A stretch of DNA of 64,000 nucleotides from Niastella koreensis GR20-10. GTDB lineage: Bacteria > Bacteroidota > Bacteroidia > Chitinophagales > Chitinophagaceae. The stretch covers positions 7,514,744 to 7,578,743 of the forward strand of contig NC_016609.1 in assembly GCF_000246855.1 (NCBI RefSeq), read 5' to 3'. Positions within the stretch are counted from its first letter, which is position 1, and each line of letters opens with the position of its first letter. Below the pieces are notes generated by a model. That model saw only the letters and a list, made by a program, of their open reading frames with translations. It was not told where the DNA came from and made no database searches. Positions 42,637 to 51,622 of this stretch are shown piece after piece. Position numbers and translations under genes: made by a program.

Positions 42637-43332
42637 TTATAATTTAAAGCCTATTGAAACGCTTAATACCCGGTGCTTGTTTTCATTATCTTCTGAACTG
42701 TTTGTACCCGATTGTAATTTGGCTAACCCATAACCATAATTGAGTGCTATCAGCATATTTTTTAATTGAAAGCCTGCAGTGCCATTTAAACCATAGTCAA
42801 ATCTCCGCATTACACCTAACCCAGCGCCCTCTTCGGTTTTAAATGTAGTAGGATCATCATTGCTGTACTCTATTTTTTGATTGTTGCTGAATGCAAGGCC
42901 AAGGGTTTTTCCTTCAATTTTACGTTTACCGCCAACGCCCATTGCTATATAAGGACCAGCACCAAAAAAGAAATTCGATTCTTTTTCTATAGGTAATTTA
43001 ACTACGGCATTTATTGGTAACTCAACGTACAACGGGTTAGTGGTTGCCTTGTAATAATTAACGTCGCTGGGGCTGCCACTTTGTATTTTGGACCCTTTAC
43101 CCGTAAAAAACAAACCGGGTTGAATGGCCAGCACTTTGCTAACAGGAAGATCCGCCATTAATCCTACATGAAAAGAGGTTAACAGGTTGGCGTCATCTAC
43201 TTCTCCCTTACTATTGTAGGAAACGTTGGCAAAGTTTACTCCGCCTTTTAACCAGGCGGCTTCTTCCTGTGCAAAGGAATTTACACTAATAGTACCTAAG
43301 ACGAATAAATAAACCAATCTTTTAGCGATCAT
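42637..43332 (-). CDS. PorT-like outer-membrane beta-barrel protein
   Basis: A 231-residue protein with a signal peptide (about 1-21, NSFAQ) and a predicted 8-strand outer-membrane barrel of the PorT/outer-membrane beta-barrel family. It begins with WLKGGVNFANVSY, has GLMADLPVSKVLAIQPGLFF in the middle and ends SVSIGFKL. Related proteins are abundant in Bacteroidota, and PorT itself belongs to type IX secretion. This one cannot be assigned to that role by sequence alone. Confidence 0.75.
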   Translation of the reverse strand: MIAKRLVYLFVLGTISVNSFAQEEAAWLKGGVNFANVSYNSKGEVDDANLLTSFHVGLMADLPVSKVLAIQPGLFFTGKGSKIQSGSPSDVNYYKATTNPLYVELPINAVVKLPIEKESNFFFGAGPYIAMGVGGKRKIEGKTLGLAFSNNQKIEYSNDDPTTFKTEEGAGLGVMRRFDYGLNGTAGFQLKNMLIALNYGYGLAKLQSGTNSSEDNENKHRVLSVSIGFKL

Positions 43333-43423
43333 AAGCGTGTTTTTACAGGGTGTTATTTAAAGTGCTCCTATGACCGGGAGAGTTGTTTGAGGTTTAATGG
43401 TACCCGGCAACATATATAAAAAG

Positions 43424-43451
43424 AAGATGCTACTTTTTCAAGTAGCATCTT
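43424..43451 (-). terminator. Terminator of the PPIase/thioredoxin-like operon
   Basis: AAGATGCTACTT (43424-43435) and AAGTAGCATCTT (43440-43451) form a perfect 12-bp stem around a 4-base loop. T residues follow on the minus strand, about 40 bp after the PPIase stop. Confidence 0.88.
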
Positions 43452-43491
43452 ACATGTATGAAATTCAATAAGTAGTAGTGATATGCGCTGG

Positions 43492-45438
43492 TTATTTAGG
43501 CAGTTTTTTCAGTTCCGCTTCATTTATTTTAACCGGGTATTTCTTCTTCAGGTCTGCTATCCATTTTTCTTCGAGGAATACCTGGTAATCGTTAATTACA
43601 AAACCCCGGGCATCGTTAAACCCACGCATTTCGCGGTTAGGGTATAACTTAATTATGTAGGCGAACGCTACTGTATTATCGTTTTCATTTCTCACATTGG
43701 CAGTAACCAGCCCTACGGTGAAATTGGTTCTTTCCTTAACGGGTATCTGGCTCAGTTCAAAACGGCCGGAGTCGCCCTGTAAATGACCGGCACTTCCATT
43801 GATATACTTTTGCCAGTCCTTATAGTTGTCTTTGATCTTTGTTCTAAACTCTTCTGATGCTTCCTGGTTGGTGGCAGTGAAGATAATTGCATCGGCGCTG
43901 CTTTCCCACCAGTATTTGTCTTTATGAGCATTGTAATAGTTACGCAAGCCGGCAGAATCAATTGAAGCAGGGTCCCAGATGTTGCGCTGCATAATTTCAA
44001 ACAACAGGTTTCCTTCTTTAAACTCGTTCAACTGGTCCTTAAAGTCTTTATTGAATTCTTCGAGGTGTTGGCGGTAGTAATCGAAAGCGCTTACTTCAGT
44101 AAACTCCTCTAATAGCTGCGCCCTTGTTTTGCCGGCCTTCATGTTTTCATAGTTACGTAAGGTTTCCAGGTAAGCCTGAAAATCTTTTACAGTAACAGTT
44201 TTTTTGGTGAAGGAGAAAAGTGGTGTTTTAAGCGCTACATCTGCAAAAACCGGGATACGTTTATTGTCTAAAATACTATCAGCTATTGTATACAGGTGTT
44301 GCTCGTTTACTTTTAGTTTTTTAAACCCGGTTACCTGTAATATTTTTTTCAGCAACATTTTTTGTGATACCTCCAGGCGGTCGGTTGCTATTATTCGTTG
44401 CTTCATTTCGTCGCGCAACTGAACATTTGCAGTATCGCCAGTGGCAGGTTTGTACGCCAGCCGCTTTATAATGTGATAACCAAAACTGCTCAATACCGGT
44501 TTGCTGACCTCGCTGTCTTTTTTAAGTGCAAATGCGGCACTTTCAAAAGGCAGTTCATATTGTCCAACCCCAAACTCCATCATTTCACCACCTGCCTGCC
44601 AGGAGATATTATCATTGCTGAATTTGGTTACCAGTACTTTGAAATCGTTGCCACTGGTCAAAGCATTATAAATTGAATCGGCTCTTTTTCTGATCGTTTC
44701 TTTTTGTGCTTCGGAAGCATCGGGAGGGAATGCCAGTAATATTTGCGCCACTTTCATTCTGCCCAGTCCTTCTCTTTCGCCCAGGTTCTTAAAAATGTGA
44801 AAGCCTGCTTTACTGCGAATAACTGCGGTATATTTATTAATCGGGGTGCTGTACACGGCATTTTCCAGTTCGTAAGGCAGCACCAGCGAGGTAATGTACC
44901 CTATATCGCCTTTGTTTTCAGCTACAGTAGCATCTTCTGAATACTGGGTGGCTACTTTTCCAAAATCCTGGCCCTTTTGCAATTCGCTATAAGCGGCGTT
45001 GATTTTATCCTGCGCCTTCTTTATATCATCCAGGGTTGCATTTTTTCCGGCAGCTACAAAGATGTGGGCGATGTGGATGTCTTTTTTACTGCGAACAAGG
45101 GCTTCCGTGGTGAGGTCGTTGATACTGCCTTCGTCGCGTACATAGCTATCCATTATCTGGTTACGAAAGCTGCTCACTTCGGCCTGCTGGTTAGGCAGGG
45201 TATCCATTTTTTTATCAAGCGCCGCCTGTACTTTCAGCTTGAAGCGAATGTACAGTTCCAGGTAATCGTGGTACGCCTGATCGGTGGGCTTTGTCTCAGA
45301 ATTATTCTTGTTGTAGGCCTTTAGAAATTCATTTTTTGTAACCGCTTTGCCGCCGTAGGTGAACAACACCTGAGCGTTTGCAGCCGCAGTCATGAAGATC
45401 AATAATGTAGCAAGAGCCGCTTTACTGATAACAGTCAT
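43492..45438 (-). CDS. Periplasmic peptidyl-prolyl isomerase, parvulin type with two domains
   Basis: A 648-residue exported protein with a signal peptide ending ANAQ (about 1-22). After an N-terminal helical chaperone-like domain come two parvulin-type isomerase domains (about 120-215, GDIGYITSLVLPYELE; and about 225-330, GGEMMEFGVGQYELPFE, each ending in a GFHIF/GYHII strand). A long C-terminal domain follows. It should help outer-membrane proteins fold, like SurA/PpiD. It starts 4 bp after the thioredoxin-like gene, forming an operon. Confidence 0.88.
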   Translation of the reverse strand: MTVISKAALATLLIFMTAAANAQVLFTYGGKAVTKNEFLKAYNKNNSETKPTDQAYHDYLELYIRFKLKVQAALDKKMDTLPNQQAEVSSFRNQIMDSYVRDEGSINDLTTEALVRSKKDIHIAHIFVAAGKNATLDDIKKAQDKINAAYSELQKGQDFGKVATQYSEDATVAENKGDIGYITSLVLPYELENAVYSTPINKYTAVIRSKAGFHIFKNLGEREGLGRMKVAQILLAFPPDASEAQKETIRKRADSIYNALTSGNDFKVLVTKFSNDNISWQAGGEMMEFGVGQYELPFESAAFALKKDSEVSKPVLSSFGYHIIKRLAYKPATGDTANVQLRDEMKQRIIATDRLEVSQKMLLKKILQVTGFKKLKVNEQHLYTIADSILDNKRIPVFADVALKTPLFSFTKKTVTVKDFQAYLETLRNYENMKAGKTRAQLLEEFTEVSAFDYYRQHLEEFNKDFKDQLNEFKEGNLLFEIMQRNIWDPASIDSAGLRNYYNAHKDKYWWESSADAIIFTATNQEASEEFRTKIKDNYKDWQKYINGSAGHLQGDSGRFELSQIPVKERTNFTVGLVTANVRNENDNTVAFAYIIKLYPNREMRGFNDARGFVINDYQVFLEEKWIADLKKKYPVKINEAELKKLPK

Positions 45439-45442
45439 AATG

Positions 45443-46885
45443 CTAGTTAGATTTTTTATTTTTTAGTTTAAGATCAATCACTTCGTCCAGTTGCTGGTAG
45501 CTGAGTTTCTTGGCTATGATGTTTTTGTCTTTATCGAGCAAATACAGGATTGGCGTTTGATACACATCGTATAGCTGCCGGTAATTGGGCTTGCTGGCCG
45601 CTTCCTCTTCTTTTTGCTGGGAAGGTAACTGGTACACGTGCGTCCAGCCAGTGAGCTTATTATCGTTGATGAATTTTTTCCAGTTGTCTTTGCCGCCATC
45701 TACCATTACACCGTATAAGGCAACACCCTCGTTCTTCCATTTGGCTTTAAATATCGAGTCAACCCTGGGTACGGTTTCTTTACAGTGGCTGCAGGTAGGA
45801 TCCCAGAAACAGATCACAACAAAATCGCTTTTTATATTGTGCAGGGGTGAGGGCCTGTCGAGGGTGTCAACAAGGTCCAACGGGGCCGCCGGTTGCCCAA
45901 TCAGGTTAGCCATCATGCTATAAGCCCTTTTGAAGGTAAAATCTTTATACTGTTGGGTAAAGAAGTCGGCCTGGCCGGTATTGATGTATTTTTCAAACAG
46001 GTGAACAAATACCGCATCCTGCCCCATGTACTCAGGATTTATATATTTCTGTACAAAATGCACCATCAGAAATTTAAACATTTCGGTGTTGCTTCTTGAA
46101 TACAGCAACATATGGTCTACTTCTGCAATTATTGAATCGGGGTTCGGTACTACCAGTTCTTTATAATATTTCTCCAGCTTTGCTTCAAAGAAGGGGGTTC
46201 GCACCAGCCTTCCGTCATTGAAGGAAACGCCATCCCAGTAATGTGCTTTAAAATATCTGTATGCGTAAAGGGAGTCATATTTTCCGCCCGGATGTTTGGC
46301 GCCCGGTGGTATTACCGGTTCTTTCATTGCCTGAAACAGGGCCGTTAAAAATGAATTGGGGTTTTTAGCCACCATGCTATCCCGGTACAATTGCATTTTA
46401 TCGGTTAACCATTTTAACCGGGTTTTCAGCTTGGTAGAATCTTTCGCAGTCTTTGCCGCCTTTAATTCGGTGCTGGTTTTATTGATCTCATTACCTATCT
46501 GGTTGGTAAACCGGGTATACAAATGGAAGAGGTTATTTTCCTGTGAACCCGTAAAAACTACATTATTCGGCAAACTTGCCGAGTCCGCTGAGATAGAAAA
46601 TTGTTGTTGTTTATCTAACAGCAATTCAAACAGGATCTCTTTACGGGGAGAAACAATAAAATAAATACCGCCTGGCAACGGTTCCTTTCCCGAAAACACA
46701 CCTTTGCCATTTTCATCCAGCATGGTGGAATCGGCCAGGGCTTTTAACCTGCCATAATAATAACCCAGATAAACGTAGGTGTTCTTATAAGGCTTTAGTG
46801 TAATAGGAATGTTATAACCCGACTGTGCCTCAGCTACTAACGTACAGCTTATCAACAGGATAGCCAGCGATAAAAGTCTTTTCAT
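45443..46885 (-). CDS. Thioredoxin-like protein with DUF4369 and DUF5106-like regions
   Basis: A 480-residue exported protein (signal peptide about 1-20, VAEAQ). About 25-130 resembles DUF4369, the middle about 140-320 resembles DUF5106, and about 335-475 is a TlpA/AhpC-type thioredoxin domain with the active site Cys-Ser-His-Cys (DPTCSHCKE). Such Bacteroidota proteins are taken to work in periplasmic disulfide exchange. First gene of an operon with the parvulin isomerase, consistent with a shared role in folding exported proteins. Confidence 0.85.
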   Translation of the reverse strand: MKRLLSLAILLISCTLVAEAQSGYNIPITLKPYKNTYVYLGYYYGRLKALADSTMLDENGKGVFSGKEPLPGGIYFIVSPRKEILFELLLDKQQQFSISADSASLPNNVVFTGSQENNLFHLYTRFTNQIGNEINKTSTELKAAKTAKDSTKLKTRLKWLTDKMQLYRDSMVAKNPNSFLTALFQAMKEPVIPPGAKHPGGKYDSLYAYRYFKAHYWDGVSFNDGRLVRTPFFEAKLEKYYKELVVPNPDSIIAEVDHMLLYSRSNTEMFKFLMVHFVQKYINPEYMGQDAVFVHLFEKYINTGQADFFTQQYKDFTFKRAYSMMANLIGQPAAPLDLVDTLDRPSPLHNIKSDFVVICFWDPTCSHCKETVPRVDSIFKAKWKNEGVALYGVMVDGGKDNWKKFINDNKLTGWTHVYQLPSQQKEEEAASKPNYRQLYDVYQTPILYLLDKDKNIIAKKLSYQQLDEVIDLKLKNKKSN

Positions 46886-47071
46886 AGTGTTGCAATAACA
46901 GAAAAATACCTGAATTATTGAAAATTAAAACGCTTAAGTTGTTAAATCCTTGCAAAGGTAATGGGATATACATGTTAACATAGTTGAAAAGTTAGATGTT
47001 ATAGAAGGGATGACCTGTTTACGCCCCCTAATTGACTGCGATAGGCTATTTTTGTGTTATAATATTTACTG

Positions 47072-48328
47072 ATGAAACTTAGCCATCTTGCAGAAACTTT
47101 AATCGGGTCGGAAATTGTAAAACTGGGCGGCGAAATACGAGATAAGATCCGTGCCGGAGAAAGGATCTATAACTTTACTGTTGGTGATTTTGATCCTGCC
47201 ATATTCCCTATTCCCAAAGAACTGGAAGAAGAGATCATTAAGGCCTACCGGGAACATTTTACCAATTATCCCGCCGGAGATGGAAACCTCGATCTGCGGG
47301 AGGCCATTGCTCACTTTTTGAAAGAACGGGAACAGCTCAGCTATAAACCAGCCGAAATACTGGTAGCTTCAGGCGGCCGGCCGCTGATTTATTCTTTATA
47401 CCGCGCCGTTTGCGATAAGGAAGATAAAGTTATTTATGCTGTTCCTTCGTGGAACAATAACCATTATACGCATTTTATAGGGGCAGAGCACGTGGTAATT
47501 GAAGCCCGGGCCGAAAATAACTTTATGCCCATTGCCAAAGACATTAAACCTCATTTAAAAGGCGCTAGTTTACTGGCATTGTGCTCGCCGCAAAACCCAA
47601 CGGGTACTACTTTTACCAAACACGACCTGGAAGCCATCTGCGATATGGTATTGGAGGAAAACAGCCGCCGGGGCGCCGATGAGAAGAAGTTGTATGTAAT
47701 GTACGATCAAATGTACTGGCAGCTCACCTATGGCGATATTATACACTACAACCCTGTTTCGCTTAGGCCAGCCATGAAGGAGTATACCATCTTTATTGAT
47801 GCCATCAGTAAGTGTTTTGCCGCTACCGGCGTGCGTGTAGGCTGGGCATTTGGTCCGCAGATTATCCGCGATAAAATGAACGCCATTTTAAGCCACCTGG
47901 GCGCCTGGGCTCCTATGGCCGAACAAAAAGCCTGTGCCCGTTTCCTGTATAATAATGAAGCCATCGATAATTATCTGAAGCATTTTAAAGGAGAAGCAGA
48001 AGAGCGTTTGCGGAATATTTACAATGGCTTACAGCAATTGAAAAAAGAAGGTTTTTCTGTAGACGCCATTGCGCCGCAGGCAGCCATTTACCTCACCATA
48101 AAAATTGACCTGGTTGGCAAAAAAACAGCCGGTGTCAATCAACTCACTCAACAAAGCGATGTTACTGCTTATTTGTTGAACGAAGCAAAGCTGGCGGTGG
48201 TGCCATTTTATGCGTTTGGGGCCGACCGTTCGTCGCCCTGGTACCGCTTAAGCGTTGGTACCTGCAAAAAAGAGGAGATCGGCGAAATGATAGATCAACT
48301 GAGAAATGCCCTGAAGAAATTAAGTTAA
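47072..48328 (+). CDS. Pyridoxal-phosphate-dependent aminotransferase, class I/II
   Basis: A 418-residue fold type I enzyme. NPTGTTFTKHDLEAI, YDQMYWQLTYGD and the PLP-lysine motif DAISKCFAATGVRVGWAFGP are conserved as in aspartate/aromatic aminotransferases, and the carboxylate-binding Arg is in YRLSVGTCKKEE. The amino-acid substrate is not evident; an aspartate aminotransferase-like role is a guess. A single gene with its own terminator. Confidence 0.87.
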   Translation: MKLSHLAETLIGSEIVKLGGEIRDKIRAGERIYNFTVGDFDPAIFPIPKELEEEIIKAYREHFTNYPAGDGNLDLREAIAHFLKEREQLSYKPAEILVASGGRPLIYSLYRAVCDKEDKVIYAVPSWNNNHYTHFIGAEHVVIEARAENNFMPIAKDIKPHLKGASLLALCSPQNPTGTTFTKHDLEAICDMVLEENSRRGADEKKLYVMYDQMYWQLTYGDIIHYNPVSLRPAMKEYTIFIDAISKCFAATGVRVGWAFGPQIIRDKMNAILSHLGAWAPMAEQKACARFLYNNEAIDNYLKHFKGEAEERLRNIYNGLQQLKKEGFSVDAIAPQAAIYLTIKIDLVGKKTAGVNQLTQQSDVTAYLLNEAKLAVVPFYAFGADRSSPWYRLSVGTCKKEEIGEMIDQLRNALKKLS

Positions 48329-48342
48329 GCGGTTATAAAAGC

Positions 48343-48380
48343 AAAAGCGAGATAAAGGGTTTCCTCTATCTCGCTTTTTT
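48343..48380 (+). terminator. Terminator of the aminotransferase gene
   Basis: AAAAGCGAGATA (48343-48354) pairs with TATCTCGCTTTT (48367-48378), and TT follows. It begins about 15 bp after the stop. Confidence 0.9.
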
Positions 48381-48397
48381 ATTATAAGTAAAACCAG

Positions 48398-48646
48398 CTA
48401 ATTTTTGTTGCAGATAAATACAAAAGGCTTCAAAGTATCTTTTTCGATGATCTTTTGTAACTGTGCCTTTTTTGTGAGAATGCGGTATTTCTGCAAATCG
48501 AAAACTTCATGCGCCTGGCAAAAACTGTCCAATGTTTCAAAATCCCCTAATAGCGTATTCAACTGATGAAGCTCATATTGCATGGCTTCCTGGTTTATAT
48601 AGGCTTCCTTTACCAGAATTAGCAAATCGCGATTAGAGTTTTTCAT
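48398..48646 (-). CDS. Small hypothetical protein, 82 residues
   Basis: The protein is mostly helical and charged (ILVKEAYINQEAMQYELHQL, then ILTKKAQLQKIIEKDTLKPF), with no signal peptide or membrane helix. I recognise no family. It lies 12 bp after the small lipoprotein gene on the same strand and may be in an operon with it. Its end is 18 bp from the terminator of the convergent aminotransferase. Confidence 0.55.
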   Translation of the reverse strand: MKNSNRDLLILVKEAYINQEAMQYELHQLNTLLGDFETLDSFCQAHEVFDLQKYRILTKKAQLQKIIEKDTLKPFVFICNKN

Positions 48647-48658
48647 TTCACATCGGCT

Positions 48659-48811
48659 TTAGTGTCCACCATATCCTACAAATCCCCTGTTTAAACCACA
48701 ACCGCAACTTTTGGATGAACCGCCACCTGCGATGCGATTACCGGAACTACAACTGGCCATAACCAGGCTAACTAACAATACGATTATCACAGAATAACTT
48801 ACTTTCTTCAT
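48659..48811 (-). CDS. Small lipoprotein, 50 residues
   Basis: A short frame with a clear lipoprotein signal peptide, VIIVLLVSLVMASC, with the lipid-linked Cys at 21. The mature part is only 30 residues, Gly/Ser-rich, and ends SCGCGLNRGFVGYGGH. Small Cys/Gly-rich lipoproteins of this kind occur in Bacteroidota, but I cannot name the family. It sits 12 bp upstream of the 82-residue protein, so the two may be co-expressed. The clean start, lipobox and in-frame stop make it a likely real gene. Confidence 0.65.
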   Translation of the reverse strand: MKKVSYSVIIVLLVSLVMASCSSGNRIAGGGSSKSCGCGLNRGFVGYGGH

Positions 48812-48864
48812 ATAATTGGTTCTTACTAAATTAAACTATTTTACGAACAAATTAGTACTTCCCT

Positions 48865-49992
48865 TTGGCCGAATTAAACAAATTTAACATCCCGCAGCAA
48901 AAACCCGTCGTGTTATTATCGCCACTCGATTGGGGTTTAGGCCATACCACCCGGTGCATTCCCATCATTCACGAACTGCTGACTCAGGGCTGTTCAGTTA
49001 TTATCGCCTGTAATTCAACGCAAAAAGCATTGTTGAGCCTTGAGTTACCCGGGCTCACCTATGTGCATTTGGCAGGCTATAATTTGAAATACGGCAAAAA
49101 GAGGTGGGGTACCATAGTCCGGATCATTCTCCAGACTCCAAAAATATTGATCCGAATCAATAACGAAAAGAACTGGTTAAATATTTTCCTGAAATCGCAA
49201 CGGGTAGACTGCATCATTTCAGATAACCGGTTCGGTTTGTATAACCGCAAGGTTCCTGCTGTTTTTATTACGCATCAGCTGTATATAAAAACCGGGTTGG
49301 GAAAACCAGCCGACCGCCTGGTTCAATTGCTAAACTATCGTCGCATAAACCGGTTCACTACCTGCTGGGTGCCCGACCGCAGGGGAATAAAAACAATGGC
49401 AGGCAGACTCTCAAATCCGGAGAAACTACCTTCCATCCGGGTGCAGTACCTTGGCGGACTTAGCCGGTTTAAAGCCTGTTCCACTACAACCAGCCCCATT
49501 CAATTGCTGGTCGTTCTTTCGGGGCCAGAACCGCAACGCAGCATTTTTGAAAACCTTTTATTGAAGCAACTGGAACTGCAACCGGGAAAAACAGTATTGG
49601 TGAGAGGTTTACCGAAGGAAGGAGAGAACATGCAGGTAAAAAACAATATTACAATCTACAACCACGCCCCAGCCGGCTTGCTGAATGAATTGATGTGTAA
49701 TGCAGAGTTAGTAATTAGCCGCTCGGGTTACACCACGGTGATGGACCTGTTAAAGCTGGGTAAGAAAAGTATCTTAGTGCCTACACCGGGACAAGCAGAA
49801 CAGGAGTATGTAGCCGCTCACCTGCAAAAAGAACAGCTGGCCTATACCGTTTCACAAGAGCAGTTCAACTTACAAAAAGCATTGGCGGCAGCTAATGAAT
49901 TCCCCTACCAGCTAAGCCCCTGGCCAATGGAGGATTATAAAAAAGCAATCAATGAATTAATAGATCAAATTATCAAATCGAAACAATCGTGA
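48865..49992 (+). CDS. Glycosyltransferase, MurG-like GT-B fold
   Basis: A 375-residue protein with the two Rossmann domains of GT-B transferases: LLSPLDWGLGHTTRCIPII near the N-terminus, ISDNRFGLYNRKVP in the middle, and SRSGYTTVMDLLKLGKKSILVPTPGQAEQEY in the C-terminal donor-binding domain, as in MurG and family 28. The sugar donor and acceptor are unknown. The only sensible start I see is TTG 48865. It is divergent from the small lipoprotein gene. Confidence 0.75.
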   Translation: MAELNKFNIPQQKPVVLLSPLDWGLGHTTRCIPIIHELLTQGCSVIIACNSTQKALLSLELPGLTYVHLAGYNLKYGKKRWGTIVRIILQTPKILIRINNEKNWLNIFLKSQRVDCIISDNRFGLYNRKVPAVFITHQLYIKTGLGKPADRLVQLLNYRRINRFTTCWVPDRRGIKTMAGRLSNPEKLPSIRVQYLGGLSRFKACSTTTSPIQLLVVLSGPEPQRSIFENLLLKQLELQPGKTVLVRGLPKEGENMQVKNNITIYNHAPAGLLNELMCNAELVISRSGYTTVMDLLKLGKKSILVPTPGQAEQEYVAAHLQKEQLAYTVSQEQFNLQKALAAANEFPYQLSPWPMEDYKKAINELIDQIIKSKQS

Positions 49993-50031
49993 TCTTATCC
50001 CATCCATCTCAAAAATCCTATAAATCCCAGT

Positions 50032-50523
50032 TCAGACAGCCTTCGGATAATCAAAGAACCAGTACTCTTTTTTCGCATCCCTGAACTCCTTCCAATCCTT
50101 AATATCAACATTTATAGCAAAAATGGCGCAGGTAGGCATATCGTCGATTCTAACATCGGTTAACTCATTGGCGAATTCGGTAATGCCGGGATTATGCGCA
50201 AAAATGGCAATGGTATTTGCCGATGCCGGCGCTTTGGCTATAGCGTCATAAAACGCATCGGGACCGGCCAGGTATAGTTCAGGTAACAGGATGATGTCCT
50301 CTTTCTCACCACCATATTCTTTAATGAACAGCGAAGCCGTTTTACGGGCCCTTTTAGCGGAACTTGCAATAAAGGCGTCAATCTTTACTTTTCGATCCTG
50401 CAGCCGGGCAGCCATTTTAGGCGCATCTTCTTTACCCCGGTCATTTAATGGACGATCAAAATCTTCAACGCCGGGTTGGTCCCAGCTGCTCTTCGCGTGC
50501 CGTATAATTATTACTGACTTCAT
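50032..50523 (-). CDS. sixA: SixA-type phosphohistidine phosphatase
   Basis: A 163-residue histidine phosphatase. The motif Arg8-His9 (IRHAKSSW) carries the phospho-accepting His, and the second catalytic His is in FAHNPGITEFANEL. Short SixA-like phosphatases remove phosphate from phosphohistidine in signalling or phosphotransfer proteins. The neighbouring response-regulator genes make such a link attractive, but this is inference. A hairpin lies just upstream. Confidence 0.85.
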   Translation of the reverse strand: MKSVIIIRHAKSSWDQPGVEDFDRPLNDRGKEDAPKMAARLQDRKVKIDAFIASSAKRARKTASLFIKEYGGEKEDIILLPELYLAGPDAFYDAIAKAPASANTIAIFAHNPGITEFANELTDVRIDDMPTCAIFAINVDIKDWKEFRDAKKEYWFFDYPKAV

Positions 50524-50534
50524 AAAATAATAAT

Positions 50535-50552
50535 AGGGGGATAAATCCCCCT
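50535..50552 (-). terminator. Hairpin with T-rich tail, possible terminator of the first response regulator
   Basis: AGGGGG (50535-50540) pairs with CCCCCT (50547-50552) around ATAAAT. On the minus strand the tail is TATTATTATTTT, directly before the sixA start. Confidence 0.6.
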
Positions 50553-50633
50553 AAAAATAATGAGTTCGATCAAAGGAATCAGAAATTTAACAGGCGTTCT
50601 GTTATTAAAATTGGTTCCCCATAGGAAGCTAAA

Positions 50634-50686
50634 CGGTCGGCAAGTGCATTTGCCGCAAATACTTTGCCAAATGCACCTGCCGACCG
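50634..50686. repeat. Long hairpin between sixA and the first response regulator
   Basis: CGGTCGGCAAGTGCATTTG (50634-50652) pairs with CAAATGCACCTGCCGACCG (50668-50686) with one mismatch, and an inner GCAAA-TAC-TTTGC (50655-50667) extends it. The stem is about 23 bp. No good T run follows on either strand, so it is either a palindromic genome element or the fold of a small RNA. Confidence 0.8.
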
Positions 50687-50739
50687 CGGAAAAATACGAT
50701 TAGTCAGGTGTATTATAATACCAATAGATATAAGGAGAA

Positions 50740-51375
50740 TTACAGTCCGCTCGAATTGATATAGTTAATCAGCGATGCTGTATTTTTTACCTTTAATTTC
50801 TTCAGAATGTTGTGGCGGTGCACTTCAACGGTTTTAATAGAGATAGCTAATTTATCTGCTATTTCCTTTGACGATAACCCGTTGCGAATAAGATTTATCA
50901 CTTCTATTTCGCGTTCAGACAGCTGGTTCAAACCATCTCCACCTTCTTCCTCATTCATCATTTGCTCACTCAGGATGTTCTTCACTTCCTGGCAGATGTA
51001 CACATTGCCGGCAGTTACCTGGTGTATAGCATCGAGCATTTCCTTACGGGGTGAATTCTTGGTTACATAACCACGGGCGCCCAGCCGCAGCATCTTTTTT
51101 GCATACGCGGGTTGCGAGTGCATTGACACGGCAATAACTTTTGAACCGGGTGAGAGTTTACGGATCATTTTTAGAATGTCAAACCCATTCAACGGGGACA
51201 TGTTAATGTCGAGCAGCACAATGTTTGGACGTTTGTCCCGTGCAATTTCAATGGCTCGTTGACCATCTCCTAGTTCAGCAATAACTTCCAGTTCTTCGTT
51301 CCTTCCTAACAAATACGACCAGGTTTCGCGGATCAAGGTGTGATCATCAACAATCATGATGGTAATTTTACTCAT
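50740..51375 (-). CDS. LuxR-family (NarL-type) response regulator, orphan copy
   Basis: A 211-residue protein with a receiver domain (1-120; Asp10/11, phospho-acceptor Asp56 in LLDINM, and Lys in VTKNSP) and a LuxR-type helix-turn-helix (about 145-205, LSEREIEVINLIRNGLSSKE). It is closely similar to the regulator at 53934-54581, including AYAKKMLRLGARGYVTKNS. No kinase gene is next to it; the kinase at 54591-57740 might serve both. Confidence 0.93.
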   Translation of the reverse strand: MSKITIMIVDDHTLIRETWSYLLGRNEELEVIAELGDGQRAIEIARDKRPNIVLLDINMSPLNGFDILKMIRKLSPGSKVIAVSMHSQPAYAKKMLRLGARGYVTKNSPRKEMLDAIHQVTAGNVYICQEVKNILSEQMMNEEEGGDGLNQLSEREIEVINLIRNGLSSKEIADKLAISIKTVEVHRHNILKKLKVKNTASLINYINSSGL

Positions 51376-51622
51376 ACGAATTTTTTTTCAGTAGTGTGTG
51401 TGAATGAGCTAATAATCTGCACAGTCGGCATACAAAACAGGCACCAGGTCTGTTTCAGTACCTATGTACAACTACTAATGATGAGCTTATACCTTAGTTT
51501 TCCGGGGGGTACTGAAGAGGTTACATATAATCCCGTACCTGATATTAAGCATTTTTTCTGATATACGCAAATACCAAATTAAATATGCATTAATAACAGT
51601 ATAGTTTTCAGTCTAATAGATT

